DNA from: DATFVA01 sp963774455
GTDB lineage: Bacteria; Bacteroidota; Ignavibacteria; Ignavibacteriales; Ignavibacteriaceae
Length of the DNA: 64,000 nucleotides
Assembly: GCA_963774455.1 (NCBI GenBank)
Contig: CAVZFD010000003.1
Location: forward strand, 558,001-622,000
Reading direction: 5' to 3'
Of this stretch, positions 24,993-35,100 are shown one piece after another. A program made the translations under genes and the position numbers. The stretch's first letter is position 1. Every line of letters starts with the position of its first letter. The notes beneath the pieces were generated by a model. The model did no database searches. It saw only the letters and a list, made by a program, of their open reading frames with translations, and was not told where the DNA came from.

Positions 24993-26501
24993 TTATGAGG
25001 ATTCTGCTTTTATAATTTTCTTTAGTGTATCCTGAAGTTTCATTAAACGGACTTTGTTCTCATATACGGTTGGTTCGGCTATTCTTTCTTTGCAATCCAT
25101 TATCTGGCAGCGTTCACAGGTATCGTTCACAGTAATGACTGGTATAGATGGATCATTGGCAAATGATATTCTTTGCCTTAGTTCTTCGTTCATCAGAAAG
25201 CCGAGTGTCACACTGTAAGTTGTATTTTTCAGAAGTGTTGAATCCTTAGCAATAGACATAGTGAGATATTCATTTCCGGAGTTAATAAAAACGGATTTCT
25301 GTGTGCCTGCAAGTGTCTGACCGGATTTATTACATTTATGCTGCATCTTTTCTAATTTTCTGATCACATTTACCGATTGCCATCTCCTGCAGTAATGCTC
25401 TGAAGTATTATATCCACCAGGGTTTTCTTTGGTATTCAGCCTTATCTCCTTTGACAGGTTAAATACATCAGAACCTTTACCGGAATTAAACCGGTGAAAG
25501 AAGAAGGTATTGATGTTAAAATACCTGGATAAAATATTGGTTATCCTTTGCATCAGCATTTCGGGAGAAGCATTATATTTTTGAAGAAGAGAAATAATAA
25601 ATTTGTCATCAAAATATTTCTTTCCGAAGAAAATTCTTAAATCAGAAAGTAAATCCTCTTTTCTTATCATCAATGCAGTAGCAAAATAAGAAGCTCTGAG
25701 ATTGTTTAGAAGCTGGTCAAAAGAATCCAGCCGGAGATTCGAATAAATATTTGAACGCTCAGTAATATTCAGGTAATTATAGGCAATTTCTTTGCCAATA
25801 ATAAAAGCCTTCTGCGAGTCTGTTAATCTTTTATTCAGCAGGATTTTCTTCTTCTTTCCATTCTGAATGTTGATTCCCCGTATAGTTCTGAATTCCTCCG
25901 AATCGGATATAACATGTTCCTTAACTTCATAATTAAATTCATCTTCAATTATTTTTAGGACGGCATTGAACTTCAAGGGTGCCTTATACGTAAACTTTAT
26001 CTTTTTCAGAAATTTATTGACAGCATCTTCCAATTCAGGGAAATAATTATCGTTCAGTTCCTTGTATGTTCTTATGGCAGTTTTACTGAAATTGTTCTGT
26101 GACATTTCAAGACCCTTTGCCAATTCAATCAGGGTTGATACCAGTGCGCTAAGCTGGAGCGGAGCAAGAGAAATCTGATGCAATAGTTTATTAATATTAA
26201 TTCCGTAATGATCCAGAGGAAGCTGCTCAAGGATATTGGATTCCAGAAGTTCGCTGACTGGGGCAAGATTTTTGGTAAGCTTCAGGGAAACAAGCTTATC
26301 ATAGGATATATCAAGTGCATCTGCAAGTGCCGCTATTTTATCGGACTTGGGATATTTCTTTCCGTTTTCAATTTCATTCACATAGGATGATGACAATGAA
26401 GTTCTCCTGGCAAGTTCAGCCAGAGATAAATTTTTATCGAGCCTCAGTTGTTTTAGCTTTAATCCGAAGATCAGTTTTATGTTATTTTCAGAAAGTTTCA
26501 T
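24993..26501 (-). CDS. RamB/ScfR-like XRE-family fatty-acid/acetyl-CoA regulator
   Basis: 502 residues. HTH_3 domain at about residues 8-62 (LRLDKNLSLAELARRTSLSSSYVNEIENGKKYP). A central ImmA/IrrE (M78)-like region (about 185-300) has IIGKEIAYN where the peptidase HExxH would be, so it should not be a protease. The C-terminal part contains YCRRWQSVNVI, TLAGTQKSVF and the Cys cluster CERCQIMDC. This layout is that of short-chain acyl-CoA/fatty acid regulators (ScfR, RamB). It is divergently transcribed from the beta-oxidation operon and probably controls it. Confidence 0.85.
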   Translation of the reverse strand: MKLSENNIKLIFGLKLKQLRLDKNLSLAELARRTSLSSSYVNEIENGKKYPKSDKIAALADALDISYDKLVSLKLTKNLAPVSELLESNILEQLPLDHYGININKLLHQISLAPLQLSALVSTLIELAKGLEMSQNNFSKTAIRTYKELNDNYFPELEDAVNKFLKKIKFTYKAPLKFNAVLKIIEDEFNYEVKEHVISDSEEFRTIRGINIQNGKKKKILLNKRLTDSQKAFIIGKEIAYNYLNITERSNIYSNLRLDSFDQLLNNLRASYFATALMIRKEDLLSDLRIFFGKKYFDDKFIISLLQKYNASPEMLMQRITNILSRYFNINTFFFHRFNSGKGSDVFNLSKEIRLNTKENPGGYNTSEHYCRRWQSVNVIRKLEKMQHKCNKSGQTLAGTQKSVFINSGNEYLTMSIAKDSTLLKNTTYSVTLGFLMNEELRQRISFANDPSIPVITVNDTCERCQIMDCKERIAEPTVYENKVRLMKLQDTLKKIIKAESS

Positions 26502-26583
26502 ATAGTATTGCGGGTAACATCAACCAAAAATTTATTAAAATAATATAATAAATTTAATTAAGGGATAGCAAAAAATCATTATT

Positions 26584-26597
26584 AGCGAATATTCGCT
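26584..26597. promoter_or_regulatory. Perfect 14-bp palindrome, putative operator
   Basis: AGCGAATATTCGCT lies between the divergent regulator and fadD, 67 bp upstream of the fadD start and 82 bp from the regulator start. It is the only long perfect palindrome seen in this region and is well placed for a shared operator of both promoters. Confidence 0.55.
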
Positions 26598-26664
26598 TGC
26601 TAGTTTGATCTGTTCTTCTTATTTTTTTTAATAAAACATTAAATAAAGATAATGGGGAGCGATT

Positions 26665-28467
26665 ATGGAACCTCCGAAGTTATCAAAAAACAGACTGATT
26701 GATTTAATTCCTTATCAATTGGAGCATTACCCCAACCCACGGGCTTTAAGTGATAAAGTCACAGGAAAATGGAGAAGTTACAGTACTGAGGAATTATATA
26801 AAATCGTCAATAACCTCAGTCTAGCATTATTAAAACTCTGCTGCAATCCCGGAAATAAAGTAGGTATCATATCCAGAAATCGGGTTGAGTGGAATTTTAT
26901 TGATCTTGCAGTCCTGCAGATAGGTGGAATAGTCGTTCCTCTATACCCTAATACCAGTGAAGATAATTACGTCTACATATTTGAAGATGCTGAAGTAAAA
27001 CTCGTGTTTGTTGAGGATGAGGAACTATATGAAAAAGTCCAGAGGGTAAATAAAAGACTTAAAGTAAAAATTGAGGAAATCTATACTTTCACTGAAGTTA
27101 AGAATGCCCGTAACTGGATGCAGATAATGGAACTGGCTGATGAAAGTTATAGAAAGAGACTGGATGAGATTAAAGAAAGTATCACGGAGAACGATCTTGC
27201 AACTATAATCTACACTTCAGGTACAACCGGAATTCCCAAGGGTGTGATGCTTTCACACAGAAATATTATGGGGAATGTTAATTCTTTAACCAGATCAATG
27301 CCCATAAAATACTTTAAAAGAACCATTAGCTTCCTTCCTCTCTGTCATATTTTCGAGCGGACCGCAGTCTATTTTTATATGATTCTGGGCTCATCAATTA
27401 ACTACCCCGAAAATATGGATAAACTTGGAGAGAATATAAAAGAAGTAAAACCACATTACTTTATTACTGTTCCGAGAATGCTTGAAAAGATCTTTGAAAA
27501 AATAATGGCCGAAGGATTTAAACTGAATGTTGTTAAAAAAGCTATTTTCGGTTGGGCTGTAAATCTTGGACTCCACTACGATAACCGTGGAAGAAATAAC
27601 TGGTTCTACAATTTCAGGCTCTTCTTCGCAAGGAAGATAGTGTTTAGTAAATGGGTTGAAGCCCTCGGAGGTGAGCTAAGAGGAATAATCAGCGGTGCCG
27701 CGGCTCTGCAGCCGAGACTTTCAAGAATATTTACAGCAGCAGGTATCCAGGTAATTGAAGGCTATGGACTTACGGAAACTTCTCCGGTTCTTACCTGCAA
27801 CCGGTTTGAAAAAGGTCAGAACCACTTTGGTACTGTAGGTTTTCCAATACCTGATGTAGAAATAAAAATTGCTGAAAACGGAGAAATTCTGGGTAAAGGT
27901 CCCAACGTAATGATGGGTTATTATATGGACCCGGAAGCCACGAAAGAAGCAATAGATAAAGAAGGATGGTTTCACACAGGTGACATAGGTGAATTAAGAG
28001 ACGAAAAATATCTTAAGATAACCGGAAGACTCAAAGAAATATTTAAGACCAGCGGGGGTAAGTTTATTGTCCCGCAGCCGATCGAAAATAAAATGAAAGA
28101 ATCCTTTTTTATCGAGCAGATAATGGTAATAGGTGAAAATCAGAAATTTACTGCTGCAATTATTCAGCCTTCATTTGACTTTCTAAGAAAATGGGCAACG
28201 AAAAAAAACATAAAGCTGACAACCAATGAAGAGATTGCTGCATCCCCTGTTGTTAAGGAAAGAATATGGAAAGAAGTTCAGAAATGCAATAATAGATTCG
28301 GTCATATTCAGCAGGTGAAGAAAATAGCTCTGGTAGCGGATGCATGGTCTATTGAAAGCGGAGAGCTTACACCGACTCTTAAAGTTAAAAGAGATGTCGT
28401 GTCCTCAAGATATAAAGATCTGATAGAGCATATTTATAGTGAGAAATCAGAAATGGAGATAGCCTGA
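26665..28467 (+). CDS. fadD: Long-chain acyl-CoA synthetase
   Basis: 600 residues of the ANL superfamily, of the FadD15/AMP-dependent long-chain type. Motifs: IIYTSGTTGIPKGVMLSH (P-loop-like, about 180), FLPLCHIFERT, GYGLTETSPVL, GWFHTGDIGEL, and KITGRLKEIFKTSGGKFI near the catalytic Lys region. It activates fatty acids to acyl-CoA with ATP. It is the first gene of the beta-oxidation cluster, with GGGGAG before the start. Confidence 0.93.
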   Translation: MEPPKLSKNRLIDLIPYQLEHYPNPRALSDKVTGKWRSYSTEELYKIVNNLSLALLKLCCNPGNKVGIISRNRVEWNFIDLAVLQIGGIVVPLYPNTSEDNYVYIFEDAEVKLVFVEDEELYEKVQRVNKRLKVKIEEIYTFTEVKNARNWMQIMELADESYRKRLDEIKESITENDLATIIYTSGTTGIPKGVMLSHRNIMGNVNSLTRSMPIKYFKRTISFLPLCHIFERTAVYFYMILGSSINYPENMDKLGENIKEVKPHYFITVPRMLEKIFEKIMAEGFKLNVVKKAIFGWAVNLGLHYDNRGRNNWFYNFRLFFARKIVFSKWVEALGGELRGIISGAAALQPRLSRIFTAAGIQVIEGYGLTETSPVLTCNRFEKGQNHFGTVGFPIPDVEIKIAENGEILGKGPNVMMGYYMDPEATKEAIDKEGWFHTGDIGELRDEKYLKITGRLKEIFKTSGGKFIVPQPIENKMKESFFIEQIMVIGENQKFTAAIIQPSFDFLRKWATKKNIKLTTNEEIAASPVVKERIWKEVQKCNNRFGHIQQVKKIALVADAWSIESGELTPTLKVKRDVVSSRYKDLIEHIYSEKSEMEIA

Positions 28468-28581
28468 AACGTTTTGTTAATCTAATGCGAAATTAAAACG
28501 GTATTAATACATAATATGTCCCCAGTTTATTAATGCCGGCTATAATAAACAATTATATCATTAATATAACCGAGATCATTT

Positions 28582-30987
28582 ATGAATCGAATAATCAAAA
28601 AAGTTGCGGTTCTGGGATCGGGAGTTATGGGATCCCGGATTGCATGTCATTTTGCAAATATTGGCTGCAATGTATTTCTTTTGGACATTATTCCCGGCAA
28701 ATTGACTGATGATGAGGAAAACAAAGGATTAACACTCGACAACCCGGAGGTAAGAAATAGGATAGTAAATTTCAACTTAAAAAATATTCTGAAAGCAAAA
28801 CCGGAGTCACTCTATGATGAATCTTTTACTTCAAGAATTCAGACAGGAAATTTTGAGGATAATTTTGCCTGGTTAACTGAATGTGACTGGATAATCGAAG
28901 CCGTAATTGAAAATCTGGAGATAAAAAAGTCGGTTTTTGACAAGGTTGAAAAATTCAGAAAAAATGGAACCCTGATTACATCAAATACATCGGGGATTCC
29001 AATCCATTCAATGCTTGAATCCCGGAGTGAAGATTTTCAGAATTATTTCTGCGGGGTTCACTTCTTCAACCCTCCAAGATATTTACAGCTGATGGAAATT
29101 ATTCCGACGCCAAAAACAAAAAAGGAAGTCATCGATTTTCTGATGTATTATGGTGACCTGTACCTGGGTAAAACTCCTGTGCTCTGTAAGGATACTCCTG
29201 CTTTTATTGCAAACCGAATAGGTGTCTTCAGTATAATGGCTGTTTTCAAATTAATGAAGGATCTTGGACTGGGAATAAAGGAAATAGACACACTTACAGG
29301 GCCTCTTACAGGCAAACCCAAATCGGCTACCTTTCGAACAGCTGATGTTGTGGGAATAGATACACTTGTAAAGGTATCTGATAATGTTTACAAGGATTGT
29401 CCTGATGATGAAGCCCGGGAACTGTTTCGGATACCGGATTTTGTAAACAAACTTGTAGCGAATAACTGGCTGGGTGATAAAACGGGGCAGGGATTTTATA
29501 AAAAAAACAAAGACAAAGAAGGTAACAAAGAAATCCTTGAATTAAACATTGATACATTTGAATATGAACCTTCCCCAAAAGTCAAATACGCATCGGTGAC
29601 AGCAGCGAAGCAGATGGAGCACCTTAAAGAAAAGCTTAATGCTCTGGTAACATCAAAGGACAAGGCCGGTGAGTTTTTGAAGAAGCTCTACTTTATGATC
29701 TTTCAGTATTCATCAAACAGAATTCCTGAAATAGCTGATGAGGTTTATAAAATTGATGATGCTCTTCGCGCGGGATTTGGATGGGAATTAGGTCCTTTTG
29801 AAACCTGGGATGTTCTGGGGCTTGAAAAGACAGTAAAAGCAATGGAAGGATCAGATCTTAAACCTTCTAAATGGGTTTATGATATGATTGGCAAAGGCAT
29901 TACCTCATTTTATAAAATTGAAAACGGTAAGAGACATTTTTATGATATCGGAACCGGGACATATAAAAATATCCCCGGGAAAGGTGAGTTCATAATTCTC
30001 GATAATTACCGTGGTGATAAACCTGTATGGAAGAATGTCGGAGCCACACTTCACGACATCGGAGACGGTGTATTGGACCTCGAATTTCAGACAAAAATGA
30101 ATTCAATTGGTTCAGAGATACTGGAAGCAATCAACAAGTCAATAGAAATTGCAGAGAAAGATTACAATGGCTTGGTGATTGGAAATGATGCACAGAATTT
30201 TTCTGCCGGGGCGAACCTTGCAATGATGTTTATGCTTGCAAGCGAACAGGAATATGATGAAATAGATATGGCAGTAAGGATGTTCCAGAAATCAACTATG
30301 AGGATTCGTCATTCAGCTGTACCTGTTGTAGCTGCACCTCATGGAATGACGCTTGGAGGTGGCTGCGAGGTTTGTTTGCATTCAGATAAAGTTGTTGCCG
30401 GTGCAGAAACCTACATTGGACTTGTAGAAGTGGGAGTGGGTATCATTCCTGCGGGAGGGGGAACCAAAGAAATGACTCTACGTGCCTCGGACAGCTATCA
30501 GGAAGGACTGGTAGAATTACCTGTACTGCAGGAAAAATTTATTAACATCGCCATGGCCAAAGTTGCTACATCCGCAGAAAAAGCTTTCGGACTTGGAATA
30601 TTCAAGCCGGGGAGAGATAAATATGTTCTAAACCCGAACAGGGTTATTCTTGAAGCAAAGAAAGCCGTAGTTGAATTGAGCAGCCACGGTTATACACAGC
30701 CGCAGGAAAGGAATGATATCAAGGTTCTCGGAAGATCTGCCCTGTCAACACTATTGCTGGGAGCTTATTCTTTTTATAACGCAAAATACATTAGTGAACA
30801 CGACAGGAAAATTGTTGAGAAACTGGCAAATGTAATGTGTGGTGGAGATTTAACTGCTCCTGCTCTTGTTTCTGAACAATATCTGCTGGATCTCGAAAGG
30901 GAGGCATTCCTTAGTCTGATAGGTGAAAAGAAGACAATGGAAAGAATACAAAGTATCCTTACAACAGGAAAGCCTTTAAGAAACTAG
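28582..30987 (+). CDS. fadN: 3-hydroxyacyl-CoA dehydrogenase / enoyl-CoA hydratase fusion (FadN type)
   Basis: 801 residues. The N-terminal dehydrogenase has the Rossmann motif VLGSGVMGSRIACHF and the catalytic SGIPIHSML/GVHFFNPPRY region. The enoyl-CoA hydratase domain is C-terminal (about 500-700): GLVIGNDAQNFSAGANL and GMTLGGGCEVCLHSDKVV, with GVGIIPAGGGTKEM. This order, HAD first and hydratase last, is that of Bacillus FadN and opposite to E. coli FadB. It performs steps two and three of beta-oxidation. Confidence 0.92.
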   Translation: MNRIIKKVAVLGSGVMGSRIACHFANIGCNVFLLDIIPGKLTDDEENKGLTLDNPEVRNRIVNFNLKNILKAKPESLYDESFTSRIQTGNFEDNFAWLTECDWIIEAVIENLEIKKSVFDKVEKFRKNGTLITSNTSGIPIHSMLESRSEDFQNYFCGVHFFNPPRYLQLMEIIPTPKTKKEVIDFLMYYGDLYLGKTPVLCKDTPAFIANRIGVFSIMAVFKLMKDLGLGIKEIDTLTGPLTGKPKSATFRTADVVGIDTLVKVSDNVYKDCPDDEARELFRIPDFVNKLVANNWLGDKTGQGFYKKNKDKEGNKEILELNIDTFEYEPSPKVKYASVTAAKQMEHLKEKLNALVTSKDKAGEFLKKLYFMIFQYSSNRIPEIADEVYKIDDALRAGFGWELGPFETWDVLGLEKTVKAMEGSDLKPSKWVYDMIGKGITSFYKIENGKRHFYDIGTGTYKNIPGKGEFIILDNYRGDKPVWKNVGATLHDIGDGVLDLEFQTKMNSIGSEILEAINKSIEIAEKDYNGLVIGNDAQNFSAGANLAMMFMLASEQEYDEIDMAVRMFQKSTMRIRHSAVPVVAAPHGMTLGGGCEVCLHSDKVVAGAETYIGLVEVGVGIIPAGGGTKEMTLRASDSYQEGLVELPVLQEKFINIAMAKVATSAEKAFGLGIFKPGRDKYVLNPNRVILEAKKAVVELSSHGYTQPQERNDIKVLGRSALSTLLLGAYSFYNAKYISEHDRKIVEKLANVMCGGDLTAPALVSEQYLLDLEREAFLSLIGEKKTMERIQSILTTGKPLRN

Positions 30988-31067
30988 CACGTATTATGCA
31001 TAATTCATTTGGATTGTAAGGCAATAAGCAAAAACGAAATTTTAATTATTAAACCAGAAGTAGAATT

Positions 31068-32243
31068 ATGAAAGAAGCATATATAGTAGCCGGATACAGG
31101 TCGGCAGTTGGTAAAGCCAGGAAAGGCGTATTCAGGAATTATCGTCCTGACGATTTAGCTGCTGATGTAATTAAATTTTTATTAAGTAAAGTCCCCCAGC
31201 TTGATCCCGAACAAATTGATGATCTGATCGTGGGGAATGCAGTACCTGAAGCGGAACAGGGATTACAAATAGGCAGAATGATCGCTCTGCAGTGTCTGCC
31301 TATGAGAACTCCCGGGATGACAGTCAATCGTTACTGTGCCTCAGGTGTGGAAACAATATCCATTGCTATTTCAAAGATCCGTTCAGGATTTGCCGACTGT
31401 ATTATTGCTGGTGGAACTGAATCAATGTCACTTGTTCCCACAACTGGTTGGAAACTTTCGCCGAATTATAAGTTTGCTACGAATCATCCTGAGTATTATC
31501 TGTCTATGGGATTAACAGCGGAAGAAGTAGCAAGAGATTATAATATCTCCCGCGAAGATCAGGATAAATTTGCGTACGATTCTCATATGAAAGCCATAAA
31601 TGCAATTAAAAACGGATACTTCAAAGATGAAATCGCGCCAGTGGAAGTTGAAGAGATCTTTCTGGAAAATAGTAAAAAGACGAGTAAAAAATATATTGTT
31701 GATACAGATGAGGGCCCGAGACCGGATACAACTCTTGAAGCACTCGCAAAGTTAAAACCTGTTTTTGCTGCAGGTGGAACGGTTACCGCTGGAAATGCAT
31801 CTCAGGCATCGGACGGAGCCGCATTTGTGCTTGTTGTATCAGAGGGACTTATAAAAAAACTTAATCTTAAACCTATTGCAGTCTTAAAATCTTATGCCCT
31901 TGAAGGCGTTGATCCCAGGATTATGGGGGTAGGTCCGGTAGCTGCAATCCCGAAAGCCCTTAAACAGGCAGATATGAAACTGGATGATATTGACTTAATA
32001 GAACTAAATGAAGCATTTGCATCCCAGTCACTGGCTGTTATGAGAACAGCAGGCCTCGATACAAATAAAATAAATGTTAACGGAGGTGCTATTGCTTTGG
32101 GTCATCCACTCGGCTGCACCGGGGCAAAACTTACAATCCAGTTATTGAATGAATTGCGGCGCAGAAAGAAAAAATACGGAATGGTTACTGCCTGTGTCGG
32201 TGGCGGACAGGGAGTTGCAGCAATATATGAGCTGCTGAACTAG
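31068..32243 (+). CDS. fadA: Acetyl-CoA acyltransferase (thiolase)
   Basis: 391 residues. Nucleophilic Cys in NRYCASGVETISIAI, the active His in LNEAFASQSLAV region (NEAF), and GGAIALGHPLGCTGAKL plus the terminal Cys in TACVGGGQGVAAIYE. It carries out the last, thiolytic step. It follows the FadN gene by 80 bp; the two together form the FadN/FadA core of beta-oxidation. Confidence 0.95.
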   Translation: MKEAYIVAGYRSAVGKARKGVFRNYRPDDLAADVIKFLLSKVPQLDPEQIDDLIVGNAVPEAEQGLQIGRMIALQCLPMRTPGMTVNRYCASGVETISIAISKIRSGFADCIIAGGTESMSLVPTTGWKLSPNYKFATNHPEYYLSMGLTAEEVARDYNISREDQDKFAYDSHMKAINAIKNGYFKDEIAPVEVEEIFLENSKKTSKKYIVDTDEGPRPDTTLEALAKLKPVFAAGGTVTAGNASQASDGAAFVLVVSEGLIKKLNLKPIAVLKSYALEGVDPRIMGVGPVAAIPKALKQADMKLDDIDLIELNEAFASQSLAVMRTAGLDTNKINVNGGAIALGHPLGCTGAKLTIQLLNELRRRKKKYGMVTACVGGGQGVAAIYELLN

Positions 32244-32292
32244 TTTTTATGTCTGAAATAAAAATATTTATAAATAAATAATCAGAAGCATT

Positions 32293-34086
32293 ATGGAAAA
32301 TATGACAACCAAAAATGAAGTCCTTAAAGGCGGCGAATTTTTAATTAAAGAAGCTGACCCGGAATCGATATTTATCCCGGAGGATTTATCAGATGATCAG
32401 AAAATGATGGCCGATGCTGCTAAAGAATTTGTGGATAAAGAGATCTGGCCTAAACTGGACGCAATCGATAAGCAGGAACCAAATCTTACAACCAGCCTGA
32501 TGGATAAGGCCGGTGAGCTGGGACTTCTGGGAACGGCAGTTCCCGAAGAGTACGGTGGATTAGGTCAGGATTTTAATTCCAATACTGCTATTGCAATGGA
32601 GATGGGTAAAGGTCATTCTTTCGGGGTCTCCTATGCAGCTCACACAGGAATAGGAACACTGCCTATTCTTTATTACGGAACTGAGGAACAGAAGAAGAAA
32701 TATCTTCCGAAACTTGCAAGCGGAGAATTGAAATCGGCGTACTGTTTAACTGAACCAACATCCGGATCAGACGCATTATCTGCAAAGACAACTGCAAAGC
32801 TCTCGGATGACAAGAAGTATTATATCCTGAACGGGCAGAAGATGTGGATCACCAATGGCGGATTTGCGGATATCCTTATCACCTTTGCACAGGTTGATGG
32901 TGATAAATTCACGTGCTTCATTATCGATTCAGATTCTGAAGGATTTAACCGGGGCGAGGAAGAAAATAAAATGGGTATAAAGGGATCTTCCACACGTGCC
33001 TTGTTTCTGGAAAATGTGAAGGTGCCGGTTGAAAATGTTCTTGGTGAAATAGGTAAAGGACACTATATAGCATTTAATATTCTGAATGTCGGGAGGTTTA
33101 AACTATGCGCCATGACCACAGGAAGTGCAAAAAAAATAGCTTCGATCGGGATCCGGTATGCAAACGAAAGAAAGCAGTTTAATCAGCCCATATCAAATTT
33201 CGGAGCCATTAAGCATAAAATAGCTGAACAGGCCACACGCATTTATGTCTCAGAATCCGCAACATATCGGGTGAGTGACCTTATAAACGGTAAAATCAAA
33301 GAGCTTCAGGCTGAAGATGAAAAATATGAAGCGGCTGCACTAAAGGCTGCTGAAGAATATGCAATTGAGTGCGCAATGCTTAAAGTATATGGATCCGAGA
33401 TGCTCGACTATGTGGTTGATGAAACTGTTCAGATCCATGGAGGCTATGGGTATTCGGAAGAATATCCTGCTGCCAGAGCATACAGGGATTCAAGGATTAA
33501 CAGGATATTTGAAGGGACAAATGAAATTAATCGTTTGCTTACTGTAGATATGCTTGTTAAAAGATCTATGAAGGGCAGAATTGATCTGATGGGACCTGCA
33601 ATGGCAATTCAAAAAGAACTAATGTCTGTGCCTTCATTTGAAAACGGTGAAGATGAATTGCTTTCAGCTGAAAAGAAAGCAATTAATAATGCAAAGAAAG
33701 CAATCCTTATGGTAGCAGGAAGTGCCGTACAAAAGCTAATGCAAAAACTGAAAGATGAACAGGAAATTATTATGAATGTAACTGATATGCTGATTGAAGT
33801 TTTTGCCTGTGAATCGGCCTATCTGAGGACGATGAAACTTTCTAAAACTAAAAAGGGTGAAGAACTCCAACCCTATATTGATATGACAAAAGTTTATGTG
33901 AATGATGCAATTGAAAAAATAAATTTGTGCGGTAAACACGCAATTACAGCATTCACCGAAGGAGATGAATTAAAAATGCTTATGCTCGGTCTAAAACGAT
34001 TCACGAAGCTTGAACCCGTGAACACTGTAAAACTGAGAAGAAGTATTGCCGACAGGTTAATTGAAGCTAACAGATTTTGCTTTTGA
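32293..34086 (+). CDS. fadE: Long acyl-CoA dehydrogenase (FadE of FadN/FadA operon)
   Basis: 597 residues, longer than typical ACADs because of an extra C-terminal helical domain (from about 420), as in Bacillus FadE. Core motifs: AYCLTEPTSGSDALSAKT, YILNGQKMWITNGGFAD, ERKQFNQPISNFGAIKHKIAEQ, DETVQIHGGYGYSEEYPAARAYRDSRINRIFEGTNEINRLL with the catalytic Glu. It catalyses the first, ETF-linked step. 49 bp after the thiolase gene, so in the same operon. Confidence 0.93.
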   Translation: MENMTTKNEVLKGGEFLIKEADPESIFIPEDLSDDQKMMADAAKEFVDKEIWPKLDAIDKQEPNLTTSLMDKAGELGLLGTAVPEEYGGLGQDFNSNTAIAMEMGKGHSFGVSYAAHTGIGTLPILYYGTEEQKKKYLPKLASGELKSAYCLTEPTSGSDALSAKTTAKLSDDKKYYILNGQKMWITNGGFADILITFAQVDGDKFTCFIIDSDSEGFNRGEEENKMGIKGSSTRALFLENVKVPVENVLGEIGKGHYIAFNILNVGRFKLCAMTTGSAKKIASIGIRYANERKQFNQPISNFGAIKHKIAEQATRIYVSESATYRVSDLINGKIKELQAEDEKYEAAALKAAEEYAIECAMLKVYGSEMLDYVVDETVQIHGGYGYSEEYPAARAYRDSRINRIFEGTNEINRLLTVDMLVKRSMKGRIDLMGPAMAIQKELMSVPSFENGEDELLSAEKKAINNAKKAILMVAGSAVQKLMQKLKDEQEIIMNVTDMLIEVFACESAYLRTMKLSKTKKGEELQPYIDMTKVYVNDAIEKINLCGKHAITAFTEGDELKMLMLGLKRFTKLEPVNTVKLRRSIADRLIEANRFCF

Positions 34087-34207
34087 TTAAATCTCCTGAA
34101 TATTACTTTCAGGCTGTCAGAAAATAATGAGATCATTGCATTGTTTAGTAAATTCTCCTTCAGGCAGCCTTTTTTTTATATTTATTTACAATTATTGAAT
34201 AAATAAT

Positions 34208-35089
34208 ATGAAAAACTACATACAGCCAATGATGAAAGAAGAATCGCTTAAAGGAAAAGTAATTGTGGTTACGGGTGGGGGTACGGGACTCGGGAAATCT
34301 ATGAGCAGGTATTTTCTGGAACTGGGAGCTGATGTTGCTATTGCCAGCAGAAAATTTGATATACTTAGTGAAACAGCCAGAGAATTGGAAGAATCTACCA
34401 GGGGCAGAATTCTTCCGGTTGAATGTGATATAACTGATTATAAGCAGGTCGAAAATTTACTAAGCACAGTTCTTGATAGATTAGGAAAAGTTGATGTATT
34501 GGTAAATAATGCCGCCGGAAATTTTATTAGTCCTACCGAAAGGCTATCCAACCGTGCCTTTGATATAATAATAAATATAGTTTTGAAGGGCAGCTATAAT
34601 TGCACACTTGCATTTGGAAAACACTGGATCGATAAAAAATCTGATGGGACAATATTGAATATTATTACTACTTACGCCTGGACAGGTTCGGCTTATGTGG
34701 TGCCGTCCGCATGTGCAAAAGCAGGGGTCCTGGCGTTGACAAGGTCATTGGCTGTTGAGTGGGCAAAATACGGTATCAGAACAAATGCGATTGCGCCGGG
34801 ACCATTTCCGACAAAGGGTGCCTGGGACAGACTTCTTCCGGGTGATTTAAGAGAAAAATTTGACTTTAAAAACAAAGTACCGCTGAAAAGGGTAGGGGAA
34901 CATCAGGAACTTGCAAATCTGGCCGCCTTCCTTGTCTCAGATTTCTCAGCTTACATAAACGGCGAGGTAATCACTATTGACGGCGGTGAATGGCTGAAAG
35001 GTGCCGGGCAGTTTAATATGCTGGAAGCTGTGCCCGAAGATATGTGGGATTTTATAGAATCAATGATACGATCAAAAAAAGGAAGTTAA
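34208..35089 (+). CDS. SDR oxidoreductase, 2,4-dienoyl-CoA reductase-like
   Basis: 293 residues. Cofactor motif TGGGTGLGKSMSRYF, NNAAGNFISPTERLS (a hallmark of mitochondrial-type DECR), and SAYVVPSACAKAGVLALTRSLAVEWAKYGIRTNAIAPGPF. The usual YxxxK is altered (VPSACAK), as in DECR, where other residues replace the Tyr role. This would let the cell degrade unsaturated fatty acids. It follows fadE by 121 bp, a gap that includes a possible weak terminator ending in a T-run. Confidence 0.82.
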   Translation: MKNYIQPMMKEESLKGKVIVVTGGGTGLGKSMSRYFLELGADVAIASRKFDILSETARELEESTRGRILPVECDITDYKQVENLLSTVLDRLGKVDVLVNNAAGNFISPTERLSNRAFDIIINIVLKGSYNCTLAFGKHWIDKKSDGTILNIITTYAWTGSAYVVPSACAKAGVLALTRSLAVEWAKYGIRTNAIAPGPFPTKGAWDRLLPGDLREKFDFKNKVPLKRVGEHQELANLAAFLVSDFSAYINGEVITIDGGEWLKGAGQFNMLEAVPEDMWDFIESMIRSKKGS

Positions 35090-35100
35090 TAATACCCATT

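Noticed and set aside
24981..25004. aggattatg short tandem repeat between convergent genes
   Set aside because: Only about 2.5 copies of a 9-base unit; no evidence of function.
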